Source: Phycisphaerae bacterium
GTDB taxonomy: Bacteria; Planctomycetota; Phycisphaerae; Phycisphaerales; SM1A02
NCBI GenBank assembly: GCA_030432455.1
Contig: JAUIHC010000086.1
Location: 1 to 9,684, forward strand
Direction: 5' to 3'
Length of the DNA stretch: 9,684 nucleotides
Shown piece by piece: positions 1 through 5,877 of the stretch. The notes under the pieces were generated by a model. The model had not been told where the DNA came from and made no database searches. It saw only the letters and a list, made by a program, of their open reading frames with translations. Every line of letters begins with the position of its first letter. Position 1 is the stretch's first letter. A program made the translations under genes and the position numbers.

Positions 1-543
1 CCCGACCGCCCCTTCGACACCGGCAACCGCGAGCAGGACGACCCGACCTACGACGGCTCGAAGCCCCCCGCGGAGGCGTACGCCAAGGCCCGACTCATCG
101 CCCTGCTGCAGATGACCTCGCCCGGCGCCCCGATGGTGTACTACGGCGACGAGGTCGGCCTCTGGGGCTCGGACGACCCCAACAACCGCAAGCCGATGCT
201 GTGGAAGGACCTCGAACCCTACGACGAGCCCGGCATGGCGACGATGGACGACCATCTCGCGTACTACCGCGAGATCATCGCCCTGCGGAATGCCCATCCG
301 GCGCTGCGAACCGGCTCGATCCGCACCATCCTCACCGACGACGACCAGGACATCATGGCGTTCATCCGCGAGGACGACGCCGAGGAGATCCTCGTGGTCC
401 TCAACGCCGGCGATCGCGATGCGACCGTGACCCTTCCGGTCGACGCGACCGGCTGGACCGCGGCGTACGGCACCGGCGATGACACGTTGCCGAACGCGAC
501 GATCCCGGCCACCGACGGCCGCGTGTGGGTGCGGGTGAAGTGA
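1..543 (+). CDS. GH13 alpha-amylase-family enzyme, C-terminal part (5' end outside window)
   Basis: Frame 1 is open from the first base to the TGA at 541-543, giving 180 visible residues; the start and most of the catalytic barrel lie upstream. Visible residues 40-53 (SPGAPMVYYGDEVG) are the conserved end of a GH13 barrel (Tyr-Gly-Asp-Glu near barrel strand 8). Residues 56-68 (GSDDPNNRKPMLW) resemble the alpha-amylase / cyclomaltodextrinase / neopullulanase group. Residues ~85-100 form the usual helix with LRNAHPALRTG, and ~105-180 are the all-beta C-terminal domain. The catalytic Asp/Glu/Asp cannot be checked because they are upstream. Being followed by malQ and glgP on the same strand suggests hydrolysis of maltodextrin or cyclic glucans feeding those enzymes. 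Exact substrate and cell location are unknown since the N-terminus is missing. Confidence 0.88.
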   Translation, partial: PDRPFDTGNREQDDPTYDGSKPPAEAYAKARLIALLQMTSPGAPMVYYGDEVGLWGSDDPNNRKPMLWKDLEPYDEPGMATMDDHLAYYREIIALRNAHPALRTGSIRTILTDDDQDIMAFIREDDAEEILVVLNAGDRDATVTLPVDATGWTAAYGTGDDTLPNATIPATDGRVWVRVK

Positions 544-556
544 TCGCCGGCGGGAA

Positions 557-712
557 CTCATGAATTCACCACGGAGCACGGAGGGCCACGGAGATGTACG
601 GAGAGAGGGCTGGAATCTTCGAGCACGATGCGGGTCTTCACGCACCGTGTTCAAGCATGCACCCATCCCAAGATCCGTGACCCTCCGTGCTCTCCGTGTC
701 CTCCGTGGTTCA
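557..712. repeat. Phased inverted repeat built from CTCCGTG heptamers (element 1)
   Basis: The left arm at 565-603 contains CACGGAG-type units. The right arm at 674-709 contains CTCCGTG at 683, 692 and 701, an exact 9-base period. Three blocks pair in order: 568-576 with 701-709, 577-583 with 692-698, and 587-593 with 683-689; a weaker fourth pairs 598-602 with 674-678. The loop between arms is about 70-90 bases. It lies between the GH13 stop and malQ, so any read-through transcript could fold it. It shares its outer end and inner segment with element 2 at 4450-4594. Function is unknown. It could be a dispersed genomic repeat, a transcript-processing hairpin or attenuator. No open promoter or gene is seen in this 192-base gap. 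Confidence 0.8.
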
Positions 713-721
713 ACCTGCAGC

Positions 722-728
722 GGAGGAG
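722..728 (+). promoter_or_regulatory. Ribosome binding site deciding the malQ start
   Basis: GGAGGAG ends 7 bases before the ATG at 736. This favours 736 over the upstream in-frame ATG at 628. The extra 36 residues from 628 would be translated from the repeat element and look unlike any protein. Confidence 0.8.
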
Positions 729-735
729 CCCTCGC

Positions 736-2211
736 ATGACCATCCACCCGCTGCTCACCGATCGTTCCGCCGGGGTGTTGCTGCATCCGACGTCGCTGCC
801 GTCGCGGAACGGTGCCGTCGGGATCGGTGATCTCGGTCCGACCGCGCGAGGGTTCTGCGACTGGATGGCCGCCGCGGGACTTCGGCGGTGGCAGATGCTT
901 CCGATCGGCCCGGTCGGGGCGGGCGATTCGCCGTACAGCGCCCTGTCGAGCTTCGCGATCGAGCCGATGCTCGTCTCGATCGCGGACCTCGTGACGGATG
1001 GCCTGCTTCCGTCCTCGGCGTGCCGGATGTCGCGGGCGGAACAGGCGGCCGACGATCGGGACCGCGCATCGTGGCGTCGGGTGCGAGCGTGGAAGACGCC
1101 GCGGCTGCACGCCGCGTTCGAGACATTCATGCGGACCCGCGGCCGTCGTGGTCCGAGCGGACGGGCGTACGGCTCGTTCCGCACGAGGACCGCGTCCTGG
1201 CTCGACCACTGGTGCGGCTTCGCGGTGGCCCGGGCCGGCAGCCGAGGCGGAACGACCACGATCGATCTCACTCCCGAGTTCCATGCGTTCGTGCAGTTCA
1301 TTCTCGACCGGCAATGGTCGGCCCTGCGTGACCACGCCCTCGATCGCGGGATCCGACTGGTCGGCGACCTGCCGATCTTCTGCGGCGCCGACAGTGCCGA
1401 CGTCGAAGGACGGCCCGACCTCTTCCGTCTTGATCGGTCGGGACGGCCGACGGTCCTCACCGGGTGTCCGCCCGACCCGTTCGCGATCGACGGCCAGCTC
1501 TGGGGCCATCCGCACTACCGATGGGCGACCCACCGACGCGAGAAGTACGGGTGGTGGCGATCGCGGGTCGCGACCACCCTCGATCGCTTCGACCTCGTGC
1601 GGATCGACCACTTCATCGGGTTCGTGCGGGCGTACGAGGTTCCGGGCGGCGAGACCACGGCCCGACACGGACGCTGGGGCCGGACACCGGGACGCGAACT
1701 GCTGGAATTCCTGAGCCGCGACCTCGGCACGCCGCCGTTCATCGCCGAGGACCTCGGCGACATGACCCCCGCGGTGCACCGGCTCCGCGACGACTTCTCC
1801 CTGCCGGGGATGCGCATCCTCCAATGGGCGTTCTTCAACGAGCACGGCGACTCCAACGATCTTCCCCACCGCCATCCGAGCCACGCGGTCGTGTATCCGG
1901 GCACCCACGACAACGACACGGTCGTCGGATGGCATCGGTCGCTTCCCGCGGCGGTCAAGGCTCGATTCCGCTCGTACGCCGGCGAGGACGCCGCCCGTGA
2001 TCCGGCGGCCGCGATGACCCGGCTCGCCCTCACGAGTCCGGCCAACACCGCGATCGTGCAGATGCAGGATCTCCTGGGCCTCGGTCGCCGGGCCCGCATG
2101 AACGTGCCGGGCACACCCACGGGCAACTGGTGCTGGCGATTGCGACGCGCCGATCTCGACCGCCGGACCGCGGCGGGATGTCGGCACCTGACGACGGCGG
2201 CGGGCCGCTGA
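736..2211 (+). CDS. malQ: 4-alpha-glucanotransferase (amylomaltase, GH77)
   Basis: A 491-residue protein from ATG 736, close to the ~500-residue Thermus-type amylomaltase and shorter than the E. coli form. It transfers maltooligosaccharide segments between alpha-1,4-glucans in the cytoplasm, making longer chains for phosphorylase. The N-terminus (SAGVLLHPTSLPS, then GIGDLG, WQMLPIGP and SPYS) is typical of GH77. Catalytic residues are visible: nucleophile D291 in RIDHF, acid/base E338 in AEDLG, and D392 in THDNDT. The C-terminal RMNVPGTPTGNWCWRL matches the family end. No signal peptide is seen. In the 250s-loop region (PPDPFAIDGQLWG) the common Tyr or Ala after PPD is Pro, so acceptor binding may differ. 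It is followed 79 bases later by glgP on the same strand, consistent with an operon. Start choice rests on the GGAGGAG site; all three catalytic carboxylates are present, so it is probably active. Confidence 0.95.
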   Translation: MTIHPLLTDRSAGVLLHPTSLPSRNGAVGIGDLGPTARGFCDWMAAAGLRRWQMLPIGPVGAGDSPYSALSSFAIEPMLVSIADLVTDGLLPSSACRMSRAEQAADDRDRASWRRVRAWKTPRLHAAFETFMRTRGRRGPSGRAYGSFRTRTASWLDHWCGFAVARAGSRGGTTTIDLTPEFHAFVQFILDRQWSALRDHALDRGIRLVGDLPIFCGADSADVEGRPDLFRLDRSGRPTVLTGCPPDPFAIDGQLWGHPHYRWATHRREKYGWWRSRVATTLDRFDLVRIDHFIGFVRAYEVPGGETTARHGRWGRTPGRELLEFLSRDLGTPPFIAEDLGDMTPAVHRLRDDFSLPGMRILQWAFFNEHGDSNDLPHRHPSHAVVYPGTHDNDTVVGWHRSLPAAVKARFRSYAGEDAARDPAAAMTRLALTSPANTAIVQMQDLLGLGRRARMNVPGTPTGNWCWRLRRADLDRRTAAGCRHLTTAAGR

Positions 2212-2290
2212 TCCCCACGCCGGATCGGATGATGCCCTCCGGTACCATCCTCCACCGACTCCCGACCACCCTTCCTTCGGCGGCCCGCCA

Positions 2291-4414
2291 ATGCCTCGCA
2301 CTCGTTCCACCAGCCTCGACGCCGACACCGTCGTCTCCCGTCTGCTCGCCATCGCCGAAGATCTCGCATGGAGCTGGCACGAACCGGCCCAGCGACCGTT
2401 CGCGATGCTCGACCCCGTGGCCTGGGAAGCCACGAATCATGCGCCGATCGACACGGTGCTCATGACCTCGCAGGCCCGCATCGAGGCGGCGGCGTCCGAT
2501 CCTCGGTTCATCCGCACGCTCGTCGAGGCCGAGCGCACGCTCGACGCCGCTCGTCGGGGCAGGCGGTGGTTCGCCAACACGCATCGCGGACGCGATCGAC
2601 GACTCAAGGTCGCGTACTACTGCTCCGAGTTCGCGATCCACGAGTCGATGCAGCAGTACTCCGGCGGGCTCGGCGTGCTCGCGGGCGATCATGTCAAGAG
2701 CGCCGAGGATCTGGGCGTCCCACTGGTCGGGGTCGGCCTGCTCTACCGGCACGGCTACTACCGGCAGCAGTTCGAGGCCGATGGTCGCCAGCGGGTGCTC
2801 TATCCCGCGTACGACTTCGATCGCTATCCGATCGAGGAGACGGGACTTTCGGTGGCGTGTCCGGTCGGCCGCCGCGTCGTGGTCGCCCGGATCATGCGAC
2901 TCACGCTCGGGAACACCTCGATCCTCCTGCTGGATGCGGATCTCCCGGAGAACCGTCCGGCCGATCGGGTGCTGACCGAAGGGCTCTACAAGGGCGAGCC
3001 GGATCTCCGCATGCGGCAGCAGGTGCTGCTCGGCGTCGGCGGCGCGATGGCGCTCGAGGCCATGGACGAGGGCGTCACGGTTCATCACCTGAACGAGGGT
3101 CATGCCGCATTCGCCGCGGTCGAGCGGGTCGCCCGACTCGTCGAGTCCGGTCACGAGCTCGACGCCGCGATCGCCCGAGTGCGGGCGAGCACCGTCTTCA
3201 CCACGCACACCCCGGTGCCCGCGGGACACGACCGCTACGCCCCCCGGGCCGCGGCGGCCGCGATGACCACCGTCCTCAAGCGGGCGGGACTCACCCCGCG
3301 CACCTTCGCGGATCTCGGACGCGAGACCCCGGGCGACGCGAAGGAGACGCTCTGCATGACCGTCCTCGCCCTGCGGCTCGCGGCCCATGTCAACGGCGTC
3401 GCGACGCTGCACGGCGAGGTCAGCCGTGAGATGTGGCACGGCGTCCACCCCGAGGCCGCGACGGTGAGCGAGGTTCCCATCGGGTCGATCACCAACGGCG
3501 TCCACCCCGGGACCTGGATGGATCCCGCCGCCGCCGAGTTCTGGCGGAGGACGATCCGTCTCAAGACGAACATCGCCCGGCCCGACGAGAAGACATGGGC
3601 GAAGGCGACCGGCGTCGATCCCGAGGCGGCATGGGATCTGCGGAACCGGCTGCGCTCCCGCCTCGTGCGGTTCGTCCGCGAGCGGGCGGTCCGGCAGGCG
3701 GTGGAACGCGGGGCGACGCCCGACGAGGTCCTCGCCGCCGGAGAGGTGCTCCGCGAGGACGCCCTCACCATCGGCTTCGCGCGTCGCTTCGCGACCTACA
3801 AGCGTGCCCCGCTGGTCTTCCGCGACCGCACGCGACTCGCCGCGATCCTGAACGACCCCGAGCGACCCGTCCAACTCGTCTTTGCGGGCAAGGCGCACCC
3901 CCGCGACGAGGGCGGCCAGGCGTTCGCCCGCACGATCTTCGAGATGTCGCAGCGACCCGAGTTCCGGGGGAAGGTCGTCATCCTCGAGGAATACGACATG
4001 CGGATCGGCCGCGAACTCACCTCCGGCTGCGACGTCTGGCTGAACAACCCCATCCGCCCCCACGAGGCCAGCGGAACGAGCGGCATGAAGCCGCCGATGC
4101 ATCTCGGCGTGAACTGTTCGATCCTCGACGGCTGGTGGCCCGAAGGCTTCGACGGGCGCAACGGATTCGCGATCGTCGGCGAGCCGAAGCGGGCGGGCGA
4201 TGCGGCCCGCGACGCCGCCGATGCGACCGCGCTCTACGAGGTGCTGGAGAACGAGCTCGTCCCCGAGTTCTTCAGTCGCACCCGCACCGGACTCCCCCGC
4301 CGCTGGATGAAGCGAGCCCTCCGAAGCGCCGCCACGATCCCCACCGAGTTCAGCACACACCGCATGGTCGCGGAGTACGTCGCCAAGGCCTACCTGCCGG
4401 CTCATCGTGGTTGA
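2291..4414 (+). CDS. glgP: Alpha-glucan (glycogen/maltodextrin) phosphorylase, GT35
   Basis: A 707-residue PLP-dependent enzyme that releases glucose-1-phosphate from alpha-1,4-glucan ends in the cytoplasm. Residues ~8-105 match the N-terminal DUF3417-type region of short bacterial phosphorylases (AIAEDLAWSWHEP, then MLDPVAWEATNHAPID). YYCSEFAIHESM and YSGGLGVLAGDH follow. RRFATYKR at 498-505 supplies phosphate-contacting Arg/Lys. EASGTSGMK ends at K600, the expected PLP Schiff-base lysine. The C-terminal STHRMVAEYVAKAY is a normal family end, so the gene looks complete even though it is shorter than the ~820-860 residues of Thermotoga or mycobacterial homologues. No clear Shine-Dalgarno precedes ATG 2291, and no better in-frame start was found nearby. 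The 79-base gap to malQ shows no clear promoter, so cotranscription with malQ is likely. It supplies glucose-1-phosphate from chains lengthened by MalQ. Confidence 0.95.
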   Translation: MPRTRSTSLDADTVVSRLLAIAEDLAWSWHEPAQRPFAMLDPVAWEATNHAPIDTVLMTSQARIEAAASDPRFIRTLVEAERTLDAARRGRRWFANTHRGRDRRLKVAYYCSEFAIHESMQQYSGGLGVLAGDHVKSAEDLGVPLVGVGLLYRHGYYRQQFEADGRQRVLYPAYDFDRYPIEETGLSVACPVGRRVVVARIMRLTLGNTSILLLDADLPENRPADRVLTEGLYKGEPDLRMRQQVLLGVGGAMALEAMDEGVTVHHLNEGHAAFAAVERVARLVESGHELDAAIARVRASTVFTTHTPVPAGHDRYAPRAAAAAMTTVLKRAGLTPRTFADLGRETPGDAKETLCMTVLALRLAAHVNGVATLHGEVSREMWHGVHPEAATVSEVPIGSITNGVHPGTWMDPAAAEFWRRTIRLKTNIARPDEKTWAKATGVDPEAAWDLRNRLRSRLVRFVRERAVRQAVERGATPDEVLAAGEVLREDALTIGFARRFATYKRAPLVFRDRTRLAAILNDPERPVQLVFAGKAHPRDEGGQAFARTIFEMSQRPEFRGKVVILEEYDMRIGRELTSGCDVWLNNPIRPHEASGTSGMKPPMHLGVNCSILDGWWPEGFDGRNGFAIVGEPKRAGDAARDAADATALYEVLENELVPEFFSRTRTGLPRRWMKRALRSAATIPTEFSTHRMVAEYVAKAYLPAHRG

Positions 4415-4449
4415 GGTCGGGGTACCACGGCGGTCGGCATGAGTGACAC

Positions 4450-4594
4450 GCTTGAACACGATCCGCCGGAGAGGCAGATCGTGTCTCGAGGCCTTCGCCT
4501 TCGTCGCGAGACACCGTATTCAGGCATGCAACACTCACCAGCCCTCTGCGGCCCTCTGGTTCCCCTCTGTGACTCTGTGGTGGAATCCCATGAG
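4450..4594. repeat. CTCTGTG-type repeat element related to element 1 (element 2)
   Basis: It fills much of the 230-base convergent gap between glgP and the solo-module gene. CTCTG units begin at 4544, 4554, 4565 and 4573. CACCGTATTCAGGCATGCA at 4512-4530 matches element 1 (642-660) at 17 of 19 bases. The right end read on the - strand (CTCATG, 3 bases, TTCCACCACAGAG) matches the left end of element 1 on the + strand (CTCATGAATTCACCACGGAG). GCTTGAACACG at 4450-4460 is an imperfect inverted copy of 4516-4526. No ORF here is credible. This is probably a member of a dispersed repeat family; its function is unknown. Confidence 0.7.
4456..4484 (+). terminator. Hairpin 41 bases after glgP, terminator-like
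   Basis: ACACGATC (4456-4463) pairs perfectly with GATCGTGT (4477-4484). After one C-A mismatch, GCC (4465-4467) pairs with GGC (4473-4475) around a 5-base loop. A second stem follows: GTGTCTCG (4481-4488) with CGAGACAC (4507-4514). The two stems share 4481-4484, so they are mutually exclusive as drawn. There is no T-run, so this may be a 3'-end stabiliser or a Rho-assisted end rather than a classical intrinsic terminator. Confidence 0.45.
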
Positions 4595-4598
4595 AACA

Positions 4599-4620
4599 AC
4601 CGCACCCCGAAGGATGCGGT
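4599..4620 (-). terminator. UUCG-capped intrinsic terminator of the solo-module gene
   Basis: Read on the - strand, ACCGCATCC pairs with GGGTGCGGT around a TTCG tetraloop: nine pairs with one U-G wobble. TGTTCT follows. It begins 24 bases after the TGA at 4645-4647. A C(UUCG)G cap is a classic extra-stable RNA loop, which makes this a convincing 3' end although the U-tract is short. Confidence 0.75.
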
Positions 4621-4644
4621 CGTCGTGACCAGACTCGATGTCCG

Positions 4645-5727
4645 TCAGGGGCAGGCGCCCCAGACCGAGAGCAGCAGGCCGACATCGGCGCCGTTGACCG
4701 CACCGTCGTCATTCAGGTCGGCCGCGCAGCCGGGGCAGTCGCCCCACTGGGCGAGCAGGGTTCCGAAGTCCGCGCCGTTGACGACGCCGTCGTCGTTGAA
4801 GTCGCCGAAGCAGCCGCCGCCGGGGCCGTCGGTCGGAACGGTGAAGAACTGATCACCGGCGATGTCGTTGAAGTTCACGAACCGAGGCTCTCCGAGGTTG
4901 ACGCCACCGGCGAGGGGGCCGACGACCTGGTTGGAGAGGAAGTCGTGGCCGCCACCATTCACGAACGCGCAGATGCGGATGGCGTCGCCCGCGGTGTGGT
5001 TGAGCACGCCGAGCGGAATCGCGATCTCGACGCCGGTCGTGACGCCGGCGCCACCATCCGGCTCGAGCTGGTCGCCGCCGGTGACGCCCGCGATGTTCGA
5101 GTTGTCGATCGCGGCCTGAATGAAGTTGTCGGTGATGAGCGCCCCCGCCGCACCGGCCCCGCCGGGGCCCGCGAATCCGGCGAACCCGAAGTCGCCGCCG
5201 CCGGTCAGCAGTTCGGCGTAGTTGATGTAGGTGTCGTAGGCGGGGTTGCCCTTCTTGTCGGGGGCTCCGGGACCGCCGGTGAAGGTGATCCAGAAGTCGG
5301 GCTCGAAGCCGGCATCGAAGGTGAGTCCGGGCTGGACCTCCTGAGTCTCGGGATCGACGAACTCGCCCATCCGGTTCAGGGCGCCGAAGTCGATGTCGTT
5401 GTTGTTCCCGAGGATCGGGTTCTGGCCCTCGCCGGGAATGGCATCGATGAAGACATCGAGCTTGTTGTAGTTGCTCTCGAGGTTGCCCGCGAAGACGACG
5501 AACAGGGTGTCGTTGGCGATGTACGCGAACGCACCGTCGAGTTCCGACCCGTTCGCCCAGTCGATCACGCCGAGATTCGAGTCTCCGAACTGCGTCTGGG
5601 TGTCCTGCACGACGACCGCGTCACCGTAGGCGGCGTCGGCGACCCCGTCGATGACCGCCTCCTGAGCGTTCGCCATGCCGACGAGCACGAACGGAGCGGC
5701 GATGGCCGCGAGCGACTTGATGTTCAT
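4645..5727 (-). CDS. Secreted single-module protein with C-terminal Cys-bracketed dockerin
   Basis: A 360-residue protein from the ATG at 5727-5725, with AGGAG 9 bases upstream (5737-5741). A longer in-frame start at 5811 would place the promoter inside the gene and bury the signal peptide. Residues 1-21 form a signal peptide ending ANA before Q22. Residues ~24-297 are one large acidic, Gly/Asn-rich module: VIDGVADAAYG, VVQDTQTQFGDSNLG (39-53), SNYNKLDVFIDAIPG and TTGVEIAIPLGVL. Residues 306-360 are a dockerin with two 12-residue calcium loops starting at D309 and D337, plus Cys306, 331, 334 and 359. No catalytic motif is recognised. The VIDGxxDxxYG opening recalls CBM9-like / DOMON-like beta-sandwich domains, so carbohydrate binding is an inference. 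The same module and dockerin end the GH13 enzyme encoded just upstream, which suggests a partner, scaffold or binding role on the same polymer. Similar modules appear, from memory, in PEP-CTERM proteins. Confidence 0.85.
   Translation of the reverse strand: MNIKSLAAIAAPFVLVGMANAQEAVIDGVADAAYGDAVVVQDTQTQFGDSNLGVIDWANGSELDGAFAYIANDTLFVVFAGNLESNYNKLDVFIDAIPGEGQNPILGNNNDIDFGALNRMGEFVDPETQEVQPGLTFDAGFEPDFWITFTGGPGAPDKKGNPAYDTYINYAELLTGGGDFGFAGFAGPGGAGAAGALITDNFIQAAIDNSNIAGVTGGDQLEPDGGAGVTTGVEIAIPLGVLNHTAGDAIRICAFVNGGGHDFLSNQVVGPLAGGVNLGEPRFVNFNDIAGDQFFTVPTDGPGGGCFGDFNDDGVVNGADFGTLLAQWGDCPGCAADLNDDGAVNGADVGLLLSVWGACP
4837..5658 (-). repeat. Module copy A (standalone), paralogous to 6061-6858
   Basis: This encodes residues 24-297 of the 360-residue protein. 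It aligns along its whole length with residues 638-903 of the GH13 enzyme. VVQDTQTQFGDSNLG is identical in both, and NGSELDG, GNLESN, NKLDVFID, ALNRM/GLNRM, DFWI, DNSN, GVTTG and LSNQV recur in the same order. At DNA level 5570-5614 and 6769-6813 differ at only a few third-position-like sites. Confidence 0.85.
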
Positions 5728-5782
5728 CTCGAGCTTCTCCTGAGAGGCCGCGGCGCGGCCGTCATGTGATCGGAATGTCTGG

Positions 5783-5811
5783 AAAATAGATCCCGGACGG
5801 TCGGATTCCAA
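5783..5811 (-). promoter_or_regulatory. Sigma70-like promoter of the solo-module gene
   Basis: On the - strand, TTGGAA (5811-5806) and TATTTT (5788-5783) are separated by exactly 17 bases. The likely transcription start is near 5776, leaving a ~50-base leader before the ATG at 5727. The stretch is clearly more AT-rich than its surroundings. Confidence 0.65.
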
Positions 5812-5844
5812 CGAATTTGCGGGCAGTCGGCCCTCCCGATGAGA

Positions 5845-5870
5845 TTCTCGGTCCTCCCGCGGGCCGAGAA
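5845..5870 (-). terminator. Hairpin 7 bases after the secreted GH13 gene
   Basis: Read on the - strand, TTCTCGG (5870-5864) pairs perfectly with CCGAGAA (5851-5845). The 12-base loop contains the palindrome CCCGCGGG. TCTCATC follows, a poor U-tract. It may be a weak terminator or a processing and stability hairpin separating the GH13 enzyme transcript from the next gene. Confidence 0.45.
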
Positions 5871-5877
5871 CGATCGT

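Noticed and set aside
628..735. Upstream ATG extending malQ by 36 residues
   Set aside because: The extension is translated repeat-element DNA. The GGAGGAG site and the start of GH77 homology both place the start at 736.
544..735. Element 1 as an insertion sequence or CRISPR array
   Set aside because: There is no transposase, no target duplication was recognised, and the units are 7-9 bases with no spacer-repeat structure.
2212..2290. Possible regulatory hairpin GGATG/CATCC before glgP
   Set aside because: Only five pairs with a 14-base loop; no promoter elements or ribosome site accompany it.
2030..4459. An 809-codon open frame on the - strand opposite glgP
   Set aside because: The composition is typical of antisense shadow in high-GC DNA, it overlaps the whole of glgP, and no recognisable motif or ribosome site was seen.
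4402..4852. Small ORFs on both strands in the convergent gap
   Set aside because: They translate the CTCTGTG repeat (TTESQRGTRGPQR-like peptides), a familiar type of spurious call, and have no ribosome site.
5728..5811. Upstream ATG extending the solo-module protein by 28 residues
   Set aside because: It overlaps the promoter and would hide the signal peptide; AGGAG sits correctly for the ATG at 5727.
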